From Bicyclus anynana (Eukaryota > Arthropoda > Insecta > Lepidoptera > Nymphalidae): a stretch of DNA of 64,000 nt. The translations under genes were made by a program, and so were the position numbers. Shown one piece after another: positions 45,030-57,700 of this stretch. The stretch's first letter is position 1, and every line of letters begins with the position of its first letter. The notes beneath the pieces are model-generated. The model was not told where the DNA came from. It did no database searches and was given only the letters and a program-made list of their open reading frames with translations. Location of the stretch: contig NC_069083.1 in the NCBI RefSeq assembly GCF_947172395.1, forward strand, positions 5,116,501-5,180,500, in the 5' to 3' direction.

Positions 45030-45352
45030 TTTTTATATACTCTACAAGTTAGCCCTTGATTACAATCTCACCTGATGTTAAGTGATGATGCAATCTAAGA
45101 TGGAAGCGGGCTAACTTGCTAGGAGGAGGATATAAATCGACATTCCTTTCGGTTTCTACACGGCATCGTACCGGAACGCTAAATCGCTTGGCGGCACGTC
45201 TTTGTCGGTAGGGTGGTAACTAGCCACAGCCGAAGCCTCCTACCAGCCAGACCTGGACCAATTAAGAAAATCTCAATCGGCCCAGCCAGGACCTCCGTTT
45301 TATAAATCCACCGCGCATACGGAGGATACTGCGCCACGGAGGCCGTCAAGAA
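45030..45352 (-). mobile_element. SINE family A, near full length
   Basis: Minus-strand copy: head GACGGCCTCCGTGGCGCAGT, body GTCCAGGTCTGGCTGGTAGG and the AAGTTAGCCCGCTTCCATCT block; the B box is partly lost. The minus frame 45179-45364 is a shadow. Confidence 0.85.
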
Positions 45353-45782
45353 ATGGTCCTCCATTAGAAATTATCAGCGATAAGTAATAAGGACTTAAGG
45401 AATTCACGTAGGTGAAGTTTCCATAAGAATTTATCATTGTTCAGTTTGAAAGCGTAAACTATAAAATGCTTGCTTGGAACTTTTCATTTTGGTGGCATTC
45501 CGACAAATTATATCTACATAATGTAGTCACGTCAGGTTATAGATGACATCATCGCTGCGTTGGAACCTTGGAGACCTTCGGAGACCGTGATGCGCGGCTC
45601 TATCTATACTATATGCGGCGTTGCCAATGCCTATTGTCCAAACTCCCAACAAAATAAATGAAATTCCCCAAGTTCGGGAAGAAAATTTCTCTATTTCCGC
45701 AAATTCCCCACATATAGAAGAAATAAAGGAAAAAAGTGAAAATAATGCATTTTTTAACCGACTTCCAAAAAGGAATATAAAT

Positions 45783-45934
45783 ACTCAATAAAATCAGTGT
45801 AGTTTTCAATATTATCTTAAACTATGGGTAAGGATAATAAGCCAAAGCTCTAAAAACATCAGTAAAAATACTGCATTTTTTAGTAGAGTACATAACAAAA
45901 ATACTCACTAAAATCAGTGTAGTTTTCAATATTA
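45783..45934. repeat. Direct repeat of about 30 bp, 121 bp apart
   Basis: ACTCAATAAAATCAGTGTAG plus TTTTCAATATTAT occurs at 45783 and, with one change, at 45904. Confidence 0.6.
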
Positions 45935-45944
45935 TGTACTCGTC

Positions 45945-46253
45945 GTCATCAACCCATATTCGGCTCACTGCTGAGACCGAGTCTGCTCTCAGAACGAGAG
46001 GGGTTAGGCCAATAGTCCACCACGCTGGCCCAATGCGGATTGGCAGACTTAACATACGCAGAGAATTAAGGTAATTCTCTGGTATGCAGGTTTCCTCACG
46101 ATGTTTTCCTTCACCGATTGAGACACGTGATATTTAATTTCTTAAAATGCACACAACTGAAAAGTTGGAGGTGCATGCCCCGGACCGAATTCGAACCCAC
46201 ACCCTCCGGAATCGAAGGCAGAGGTCATATCCACTGGGCTATCACGGCTCTTA
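45945..46253 (-). mobile_element. SINE family B, near full length
   Basis: Minus strand: AGCCGTGATAGCCCAGTGGA, B box GTTCGAATTCGGTC, ATCGTGAGGAAACCTGCATA, and the end GAGCCGAATATGGGTTGATG. It lies about 330 bp upstream of the FA/DM9 start. Confidence 0.85.
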
Positions 46254-46389
46254 TCTCAAATAATCGTCCTGTTTGGTAAATAATTAACCCAAACATAGAA
46301 CCAATCCCCACATATTAGGAATGATCGAAAATCGAGTTAAAATTGCCCGCAATTCGGGTAATTTCCTATAAAGTGGCAACACTGCCTAA

Positions 46390-46586
46390 TATAGACCTCA
46401 ATAAAATAGCTAGACCGTCTACTGCCTCCCCTCCCTCCCTCTCGGCTCTCCCACAGGGGCCAAGATACACTGGCAGTGGCACAGCTTATGTTATGAGTTT
46501 GGTTTAGTTTAGTTCAGAGGCCGGCTCCACTCCGAGCTCACGTGCTGTGCTATAATACAACAGTGACCAAGTTATTTATCTCAACC
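46390..46586 (+). promoter_or_regulatory. Probable promoter and 5' UTR region of the FA/DM9 gene
   Basis: This is the short, less AT-rich stretch directly upstream of the first ATG. It holds a pyrimidine-rich run (CCTCCCCTCCCTCCCTC), a palindromic E-box CACGTG at 46539-46544, and TCAG/ACAGT initiator-like words near 46514 and 46560. The TATA-like word at 46551 is only about 36 bp from the ATG, too close for a normal TATA box with a 5' UTR. The transcription start is not determinable from sequence alone. Confidence 0.35.
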
Positions 46587-46602
46587 ATGGCAAACATTCT
46601 TG
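46587..46602 (+). CDS. FA/DM9 gene, coding exon 1 (MANIL)
   Basis: The ATG sits in a strong start context (TCAACCATGG). It encodes five residues plus one base and ends at a good donor (TTG|GTAAGC), leaving phase 1. The next exon at 53178 starts with the two bases needed to complete an Asp codon, giving MANIL-D-VSTDD. It is too short to be found by ORF calling. A tiny first coding exon before a long first intron is common in insect genes. The main uncertainty is whether another first exon is also used. Confidence 0.75.
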
Positions 46603-49600
46603 GTAAGCGAGAAAATCAATGTTTACCTACAAAAATAGTTTTGTAAACAAGATCGTATTTAGAAATTTAAAACGAATTTTTCAAATTCTCAACGGATTAT
46701 TCAAATAAAGCGGTTGTTTTTGTGATTTATAAGAAGTTTGCCGAATCCCGATGCTTTATTTGACATGCCGGTTGGTTCGGATAGCCGGCGTTTATTTGGC
46801 ACAAGGCCAAGTCAAGCCGGGTGTGGTTGCAGTCTCAGCGGCTCTTTGGGATCAATAGCTAAACATTTTTTCTAATCTATTACGGTAACTTCTCTGTTTT
46901 TCCTCTGAGCATGCATAGCTAGGTACCTAATAACACCTATATCTTTACTTACGATTACGTATTCGTAATCTTGCAGTCTTTCTCGTTTACTCATAATGAA
47001 ATCATAGTAAGTAGGTAGATAACAATTGTTAGAAGATTGTTCATAATTGGTCTTGTTAGACAATTAAGTAGGTGTTATGATTATGACATTGTAGGATTTG
47101 AAACGCACAACGCAGGGAGGTAGCTACGAGTATGAGGTCATCAGTAATAAATCGTCGCTCACAACAAATATATTAGGTGCCTACCTATTTACAGTTTGAA
47201 TTGGTCCTACTATTGGTATTTTAGCGTCCAGGGTGTGGCTAAATGTATTGTCGGTTACCAGTTATCACAATGAAGGTGTAAAGTACCTAGTCGCTCGCAT
47301 ATCAGGTTCTCCTTGTGTCTGCGATTAATTTTGTTAAACTTCCAAAACTTTATAGGTATGCACTCGTCAGGGGCAGAGGCCAATGATGTTATATTACTTT
47401 TATCATTGGCAGAGGCACAGTAAAAATATATATTTTACTGTGGCAGAGGTAACCACGGAAATAATTTTTGTCACACTATGCAAACCTACCCTTTCCTTTT
47501 TTAAAAACGCTCATGAATCGCGCGAATACATTTTATTTGAAGGTTATTTCTTGGATACTTCATGTTTGGATCACTTGATCACTATACTTACATTTGAATA
47601 GGTACCTATGTAGATCCACATGTCCACAATCGTCATTAATCATAGGCATAAATAGTTAATATCAATTTTTATAATTATTATCTAGCAGAACCCCTCCACT
47701 TCGTCCGCGTGAAACTCGATGTAAACTTTCAACTACCCCTACCCTACCCTACCCCTACCCCTACCCCTACCCCTACCCTACCCTACCCCTACGATTTTTA
47801 TGTTTTTCTGTCATATGAACCTTCTCCTGACAATAACAAACACATCTAAATCAAAATAGGTAGTGATATCAGTCCAGCCGTTCACGCATGATGGCGTGAC
47901 CAATGGATACTTATATGGACTCATTTTTCATATATATACCTAGTAGATATCAATTAATTATTATTCATCTGTAAGTACCTACTTGATATTCTATAGTAAA
48001 ACCATACTCGATGTGCACTGTTTACCAACAAACAAAGTAAAAATGAGCGTATAAATCGCTAGTAATTTCACACCTAATAAAATTATGTACGTACTTGTTC
48101 TAAAATTAATGAAAATAAATTTCATTAATAAACTTAAAACAATTAGATAAGTATAGTTAATATATTTTGAATAACATTATAAAAAAAAAATACAAAAAAT
48201 ATTAAACTACTTGTTTAAGTTACGAAATGACATGCGTTTTGTAGCTTCATTTCTAGTTTGTTTGTAATTGGTAAACAGCGAAAATCGAAGCTTTAGTCAC
48301 TTTAGTATAGATGTAAGAAGAAGTATACATATATCTAAAAATAATATTCTTTAATACCTTCCGCCACAGTAAAGTGCTTCCGCTAAACAATACATGATTT
48401 CATAAAGTGGGCGTTGTTTTAAATGGATTTGAGTGAGTAATTAGATAGGTACTTACTATCTACCTACCTCTGATTTAGGAAAACTACTTAGTTACCTATT
48501 CAACAAAATTAATTGGCCTATGTAATTTTTCGCTATGGTTTGCTAAATAGGTAAATACCTACCTAGCTTTGCATTTAGTAAACACACCTATCTAATCTTC
48601 CAGTTACCACTTACCACGTCGTGATTCACAGTTAGCGTTGCCAGGCGTCCAGATAAAGCCGGACATAGTTGGGATTTTTGATTACGTGTCCGGCTAAAAC
48701 AAACAGCGTCCAGATTTCTTTATACTAATGACTTTATTTGAATGATTAATAACCATTAATAATAAATATACTTAACTAGCGCACGCCCGCAACTTCGTCC
48801 GCTCTTAGACTCTTTAATCCAGCCCTTACAGTAGTATCGCTGCTCTGCTCCTATTGATCGTAGCGTGATGAAAAGTATACTGTAACCTGCCCAGTATGAG
48901 GAATAATTTATTGTACCTACCAAGTTTCGTTATAATCCGTCAAGTAGTTTTTGTTTCTATAACGAACATATAGACAGACAAAATATTTACTGATTGCATT
49001 TTTGGCATCAGTTTTGAGTCACCCCCTGATAATTACTTTGGAAATATATTTCATGTACTTACAGAATTCAACAGATTTATTATAAGTATAGATTCGAATT
49101 TAACAATATTTATAATAATAGTCAAAAAAGCTTATTTTGCTTATACAAAATCCTCAAAAATGTGGCCTTTTCACCCTAATGTCCGACCAAACTGACTAGT
49201 CTGTCCGGCTTTTGGGCTTAGTGTCCTGGCAACCCTATTCACAGTATTCTAATTGACATATAATTACCTACCTACGTTTACTAGATACGTAATCTCATAA
49301 ATGGAAAATTATGCATCTTCTGCCTGCCAGAACACACCTGAATTTAACCATTTAACAACCAACGTTAACCACCAATAACCACGATCACGGAGGTCCAGGA
49401 CTAACTTCCCAAAGCCCAAAGGTCACAACAATAGTCTGAGCAGAGTAGACTTTAGACTGAGTAGTAGTTCTATCTTGTCGTCGGGTTTGACTTTGGCAGA
49501 TCTTCTGCGCTCGCCCAATTCCTCCAGTGACGCAGTTCCGGCCTGCGGTCCCATTAGGTTCCCTACAGCAAGAATAGACAATATAGAGTTCGTGATGTAC

Positions 49601-52600
49601 TTCTTTCACTACCTATAAAAGAGCTTTCCCATCAACGCCAACACAAACTCAGTACTCAGTAGGTAGGTATTAAGTATTCAGAAGTTTGAATTATTACAAT
49701 AATCAGTTATCAAGCCTAGTAGCACGTGATATTAAGTTAGAGGTAAAAACACTAGGGAAACGTTTAATTATATATCTGACATTAGTCGAACATTTTTAAC
49801 ACCGATCCACATGGTGCGTCAGTGAGGTGCAACGAAGCGCATTAGACTATCAAACTGTTATGGGCATTGTTGCAGTTGAAATAGAGTTGAAAATCAATTC
49901 AAACACTTACCTATGTTTGAGTTTGCTTGAGTTCATTTTTGTTGATATAATTATGCGATTTCTTGTATTGGATACATAAATGTCGCAGTAGCTTAAAGAC
50001 GCGGCCACGGACACGGTGAATATAATTGTTATATATACTACGTATAATCATTTCAATAATTTTAATACGTATATCGTCATTTAGGCAAACGTTGTATAGG
50101 TGTAGGTAAGTTGTAGGTACCTACTTGTCAAATTCTTTGAAATCTCCAGCCATTGTTTTCAGAAGAATTGCTTGCATGCCTCGAAATTTAGCAAGACGCT
50201 CATGTTCCTTACTTCGTTTACAAATAAACTAAAGCGACTAAAGCCTTTGGGGTCACATTCAACTCTTTTCTGTAAGAAAATAAATTTGGATTCTTAGAAC
50301 GCTGTTTCGAAACTTTGCTAAGAAACCGTTTAATTTTATTTGTTTTGCGCTTTGCATACTTTGCTCATAAAATTATTTTTTAAAATGTGCGAGGCACTGC
50401 TATCTAAGTATTTAAATATAATAGATCATTAGCATCATCATCATTATCAGCCGATGGACGTCCACAGCTGAAATAGCCTCTTGCATGGACCTCTAACTCT
50501 AAACACTCAAGGTTTCCTGCAATCCGCTTGATATCTTCGATCCACCTAGTGAGAGGTCGACCAACACTGGGCTTTCCGGCGCGGAGTCGCCATTTCCGCA
50601 CCTTAGGACCCCAACGTCCATCGATTCTTAAAACTATGTGGCCTGCCCATTGCCACTTCAGCTTCGCAACTCGCTGAGCTATGTCAGTGACTTTGGTTCG
50701 TCTGCGGATCTCCTTATTTGTGATTCGATCACGCAGAGAACTCGCTCTAAAGCATAGCTCGATCCATCGCCGGCTGAATGACTTTGAGTCTTCTAATAAG
50801 GCCCACAGTTACTCGTCGCGATCAAATCTCGGATCCGTTGGTCATCACTGGCAACACGCACTGTTCGGAGACTTTTGTCTTCAGGCACTGAGGAATTTCA
50901 GACGAAAAGATGTCGCGGAGTTCCTCCCTCTCTCGAAATTGGACTTAACTGAACTTCTTTCTCTAAATTTGACCTATCTGACTGACTGATATTCGTCTAC
51001 AATTTTGAGCGCAGAGTCCTCAGCAATAACTGTGTGGAGCGGTACATGATTATTAGACATGATCTTCATCTTACTCATGTTCATTTTTAGGCCCACACGT
51101 TGAGAATCTTTGCTGAGGTCGTTGAGCAGGTCATTCAGAGATAATGTAATAAATAATTAAATTAAATCTAGAATCTACATGAGTAATAGATACTGCCAGA
51201 AAGTACTTGCACATAGCTGTAGTTCATGTTACTAATTTATAACATGAATCCTGTATCTACATTAACGTTTAAGGATAACCTTAAATCGTATTCCGTATTC
51301 AATTTCCTAATGCGTAATTTCGATTTGAAATTGTGAGTCTACGAGTTCAAGTTTTTCATCATTCGGAATAGGTATATACTGTCAGTATGGATAGTGATAA
51401 CTAATAACTATATTTTGCAAATTTTCCCATTTAATTTTATTGGTAGGTAGGTACAAAGAATTGGGTACCTAATATCCGATACCGATTCCATGCAGATTTT
51501 GTATGTATCGAAACCAGTAATTAATTAGGTAGGTACCTAACAAATGCAATTAACTCCGATATGATGAATAAATAATTTAGTTTGAATCGCGTTCGTTCCT
51601 TCCTAATGTTTCAGAGTCGATGATGTCATTCATAGTTACGATCAATACATTGTACTGGGAAGAAACTCCTATAACGATAAAGGAGCTGACCTTAATAGCG
51701 CTGTTTTATCTAGTTTCTAGATCTATAGCGTAGGTAGGTGTGTAACTATAAAGTAGCCCATTTATCTTCTTTTCTTACCTACGTAATATTTTGTTTTACT
51801 GTACCTAAGGTAATACATAATCATAGAAACTCACAGGTGACAAAGTTTAGTAAATAGTTTATTTATGGAGCGAATAACAGGTCAATGACTGAATAAAATA
51901 ATATCTCGAAGCCATCTCAAACAAGTCTTTACAAACAGTTAGTTTTATTGAAATTAAAATATCGGAATCGCACTTCAATGCTGAAACTCCAAAAATATTA
52001 TAAACCTACAGAGAAACAAAAATATAAAAGAATGCATATTGATTATAATTTAAATTTAGCCGTTTGTGGTTTAAATATTCTAACCGGAAGGTACAATTTC
52101 TACGATTTTACGAATATGTACGATTTTAGTAGTACCTCAAAATACTACGAGATGGCGTTGTAAGATAAAAACGAAAAAAACGAATAACGTTGGTTATCCA
52201 GTATGGCAGTTATTTCAAAATTACAAAAGACATCTCAATATTTTTCAATGTTTACGGGGGTAGCTGGGTATAATACGAGTAGGTATGTTACAGTATGTAG
52301 GTACACCCATTGCTAAGAAATGGGTAATTTGTAAAACCAGTGGGTGCGCACTGCGGCGCAGTCAGGCCAATCTCCGCATACCAACACATTGAACACTAGG
52401 CTATATTTAGAAATGCTGTTAGGTTACCGCTTTGGCGGGCTATTAATTGTATACTGTAACCATAATAGAAGCCGGGAGGAAAAGCTTTGCCGTGACACTT
52501 GGTGAATACTGAGTAGACAAGTAAATATGGATATCTGCCTGCCTAATATTTTTTTCGTCTAATATATTTTGTTTAAAATGTTCGTCCATGTTTTTTTAAT

Positions 52601-54708
52601 AGATATTCCTCAAGTTTTAGGCAGGAACACCATAATAAGTATACAGCTTGTTCAGGATGTTAGATCATAGAACATGATTTTACGCATTTCTGGCTTTGTA
52701 AAATCGTGTGCGTTATAATAAAAAAGTAGATACCTACTTCATAAAAGTTCATTGGTTAGGAAACGTGCAGTACTTAAGCATGCATGCTTTGACTCTCTAT
52801 AATGCTAGCCACAAACGGTCAATTATTCTCACGTTTCTGTAGCACCCACGACTATAATTGATCGAGTGTTTGTCACTGCGTAAATGACTTGTATAGTATG
52901 CCGCGTGGGTACTGCCGTTTGCTTTTCAGAAACGTGAGCGACCTTGATGTGATGGGTTTGTGAAGTTTTAGTACCAATACGTACTAAGAGCACGTTAGAA
53001 GCGTTACCGTGTAACTAAAGGTCATGCATAATCCCTTTTCAATCTTCGTAAATAACTGAATTTTAGAAGGCCTAAGTTTGGGGTCAGGCAAAAGCTTAGA
53101 TTAGACTGATATATATACCTTATCAAAGCACAAAAGAAATATACCGAAACCTAATGCATCCTAATCACTTGTTACAGATGTGTCCACGGATGACAACCTG
53201 CAATACCAATTCTTCCCGGTGTCCAGCGGTTCGGTCCAGTTCAAGATAAGAGCTCCAAATGACGCGCACATTGCTCTCACCATGGCCCCTCAGGAGTCTG
53301 AACCGATGTATGAGGTAATAAGCTAAAGTCATTATAGAAAAAACTGAATAGCTAAGCTTCAAAGTAGGGATCTTTTAACTAGATTAACAGTGGATAGGAA
53401 AAGGAAGGCGACTGGTTTATTCAAGTGTAGTTAGCAGGGGCGTAGATACCGCTGAATCGGCCGTATCAATGTTCCAGACCCTCGGACTACAGGGGCCTTC
53501 TCACGTGTCAAAGCAAAAGTTTGTAAATCATCCATAATCTCAATCATCCATAATCGCACCTGGTGCTTCTCGAAAAAAAAGTGTTTTTTTTTTTTGGTTT
53601 TTTTTCTCTTCAGAGATACAAAACTAAAAAAAAGCAATCTTTCCTTTCTCAAGTAAAGCATACGCCCAAAAGTTGTAAATACCCTACACAGACACATGCT
53701 GTCATATTTATTTTCAGCGAGCATTTTTGTTTCTTTTGTGTGAAATCTTTACTCTTCATTTGTGCCCCCTACTAATTTTGATACAGGGCCCATCCAAGGC
53801 ACGCTACGCCATTGGTACAGTAGCACCCAAAGATTACAGTGTATTATTGGATGCCTATGCCAGAGTAAAGATATTATGCTAAAGCCAACTTATGAGTCCA
53901 TAATTAAAAAAATAATAATTATATACCGTAAACCGTTATCATAATTTATTTCTAAACTAGCGGACGCCCGCGACTACGTCCGCGTGAAAGTCGTTGTAAA
54001 CTTTCAACTACCCCTATTTACCCTACCCTACCCTATCCCAACCCTACCCCTACCCTAACTCTACCCTACCCCCACCCTACCCTACCCCTGCCCTACCCCT
54101 GCCCTTTTCATTAAGGCTGCACTTCTTTATATATCCCCCCCCCCCCCGCGAGTCGCATCGAGTGCGGCAACCGTTGCACAAAAATAATCCATATAGCATG
54201 AATTAGTATTCACGCGCGATGGCTTAGTATATTTCTTGTATAACTTTGGTGTTTCTTTACCGATTTTTATGATTCTTTTTTTATTGAATAGGTAATAATG
54301 TTAACTTTTTTAGTTAGGGATGAGTGATGAGTGTTATAAACATAAGAGTAGACAAATATAATTAGAAAGCTCCGAACTGCTAAGCTATCGGGAGTTAAAC
54401 GTGTTATTGTGAGTCAACCATAAAAGATAGACATATATATGCTGTTGTGTTTTTATAGATAATTTTAAAGAGAACATTTCCGTCATACATGATTTCTATG
54501 TAGCTTTAACCATTAAGGCTGCACACGCGACGGAAGCTTAAAAAATTAAGTAACTTCTCCCGTTTTCTCAACATTTCTCTTCACTGCTCTGCTCCTATTG
54601 ATCGTAGCGTAATGAAAAGTATACTATAACCTGCCCAGGAGTATGTAGAATAATTGTACCAAGTTTCGTTAAAATCCGTCCAGTAGTTTTTGTTTCTATA
54701 AAGAACAT

Positions 54709-54785
<77 letters not shown>

Positions 54786-57700
54786 AATTTTACTGATTGC
54801 ATTTTTGGCATCAGTATCGATCACCAATCACCCCCTGATAGTTATTTTAGAAATATATTTCATGTACAGAATTGACCTCTCTACAGATTTATTATAAGTA
54901 TAGATGAATTACAATTTCACTGGTAGAAGGAAGGATGCTTTTTAAAATCTTCAAATGAAGATGGGGTAATTTCTAAAACATTGAATTCATTATAGCTTGG
55001 CAAATTCGTTCGTATTTGGTTGCGATGCCCTGCGCGCACTACTTTATGCCCGCGCAGTCCTTACCCTCCCGTCGCCCGCATATCATGGAAGTGTCATCGA
55101 CGAACTTGCCAAGCTATAGTTTTTTCTTGTTGTCACACTTACCAATATAATAATAGCCGACAATTCAGGATGACGATTGAAGTACAAATTATATCTACGT
55201 TTCGCCATTTTATTTCAGGTTTTCATTGGTGGTTGGGGTAACACCAAGAGTGTAATCAGGAGGAACAGAACAAAACCAGAGAAAGTTGAAATCGACACCC
55301 CCAATATCCTCAACGCCGGCGAATTCCGTGGTTTCTGGGTGCGTTGGGACGGCGGCGTCATTTCCGCTGGCCGGGAGGGAGAGGCCATTCCTTTCATCTC
55401 TTGGTGTGACCCTCAGCCTTTCCCGGTCGGTTTCGTCGGTGTGTGCACCGGCTGGGGTGCCACTGGCACTTGGAAAATTGAAGGTTTGTTCATTTCTAAC
55501 GCTTTCACTAAATGTACCCAACGTAATACCTATAACTAAATTCACGGTGCAGATGGAGCCGAGTTCAATACGCCCGACAAGTTAGAATATAAATTCGGGC
55601 CCGTCGCGGCCGGCTCGTTGGAACTCGAATACCGCGGTCCGCACAATTGTCACATATGCCTCACGTCAGCGCCCGCTGAAATCGACCCGATGTACGAAAT
55701 CATCCTCGGCGGTTGGGAAAACACACAATCCGTCATCAGACACTGCAGGCAGAAGCCCGACAAGGTACTGATCCTTTCGATGTGGTATCAATGTATTACA
55801 ATTTGGCGCAACATTAAATAAATGTCGAAATTCTTAGGTGACCCTCCCGACTCCGGGTATAATGAATCCTAACGAGTTTAGGAAGTTCGTCATCGAGTGG
55901 CGCTGTGGGAGACTGATGGTTCGTGACGGAAGATCTGGTGCACCCTTGATGGAGTGGATGGACCCTTCGCCTTTCCCAGTGACCCACTTCGGCGTGCGCA
56001 CTGGGTACGGCGCGAGAGGAAATTGGCGTATTTCGCATTTCGGCAGAGGCGGTGCCCAGCCACGTTGAGTGACCATTTGTTAATTTGGATGCTTCATTGT
56101 TATATTTGCTGTTGTTGCATTTACCTGGGTATTAAGTATTTGCCTGATATGTACAATATTAATTCAATCAATTAACTTTATTATTGTAAATTATATTATT
56201 AACATTATAATAAAAATACACCTACCGACTAGGATTTTAACTTGTAGATTATTGTGTGGTAACCATCAATAAAGCACAGGATGTGATTTGGTATGTTGGG
56301 TACATTTCGTGAATTGTATTTTATTTACTTCTTGATTACTTTATCTGCTTAGCATGATTTATTATATGTATTTACACTAAGTATTGACATGACTTAATGT
56401 ACCTACGTAGATAGGCAATGTTTTCTTTTGATCAATTATTTTCAAGTATTTATTTACATTTCCTATTTGTCTATTTGAAAACAATTTGACTACCTAACTT
56501 CTTAATTGTGCACTTTAATAAACATTTGATTAAACCTAAATAATATGCTAAGGTGCTAGAAAAGCTCATTTTCATTTCATTTTGTTCCATAATTTTTTGT
56601 CTACAATACATACCACATATTTTTTTTCATTTTACAATATTTTATATTTTTTTATATAACTGATGCTTATGAAATAAGTTAAAGCAATGGCTCAATTAAT
56701 TTTTTATTGCTTTTATTGCAAGGAATTTTACTAGAACAGTATGAAATATTAGAGTTGTGGTTCGGCTGGTTTTTAAACAAAATTCAAATACCATTTTATA
56801 AACCGTGGGTAGGCATATAATAACACACGAGCTAAAATAAATGTTATATATAAACAACCTACGATGCTATAATAGGGATGATGACAGTTTTTAGGGTTCT
56901 GAACGTAAGTAGTACAAAAACGGAACCCTTATTTAAATTGTATATAAATTAGTAGTATAGTAATAGTAAAGCAATTTTATAAAAGTAACAGGGTATCTGC
57001 GATCATTACTTTTAGAGCTACAGGGATTTAAAGGGTCAGATTTGCGGCACCGCCACGGGTCCCTGAAAAACGCCCCGATCGTTAGATTTGTACGACCTTC
57101 AAACAAAATTATAAATACAGTAAATCTTTGATTTTTACATATTAGTTAGTTAGTTTACATTAGTTAATATTGACCTTATTTAGCCGAATGTCTTTTAAAA
57201 ATCAAAATATTCATCAAACCAAGTCATCATCCCCATTGTATTTAGTTTCATAAAAAAATAGATGATTATCTAGCTACTAGCATGCTCCTGCGCGAAATTG
57301 CGTATGAAGCGTTAGGTTAGGTTGCCTACTCTTTTTTTTTATTATAGCTATACAGCCGACCTATTTCTAGGTATACACATCATAAGTATAAATATCACCT
57401 ACCACATTTGATTCTGCTTGCCTGCTTATCGTGTCAATTGTAATTTTGCACACATTTTGTTACAATTTTACTTTTATTATTTTAGTCCTGCCCCCACCGT
57501 CTGCTCCGTCTGCCGCTGCCCTCTACAGTCCTCCCCCTGGCTACCCCGGAATCGCCCCGGTGTCCGGCGGTGCCGGCATTTGGGTAGACGCCACGTCTGG
57601 CCAAGTGCCCCCGGGGGCTGTGGTCGGAGGCCAGGATTGCTCGGGAGAGCCCATCTACGTCGCCAGAGCGCGACATGAGGGAGCTTTGATCCCTGGCAAA

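Noticed and set aside
45613..46385. Third hAT-like MITE (GCGTTGCCAATG ... GTGGCAACACTG)
   Set aside because: The ends are only loosely similar and no 8-bp duplication is present. The region also holds a family B SINE, so boundaries are unclear.
54581..54811. 76-codon frame with repeated SVCL
   Set aside because: It is translation of the ACAG microsatellite inside a Helitron-like element.
55210..55545. 111-codon minus-strand frame opposite exon 3
   Set aside because: It is a shadow of the GC-rich FA-domain exon; the plus-strand frame carries the domain motifs and splice sites.
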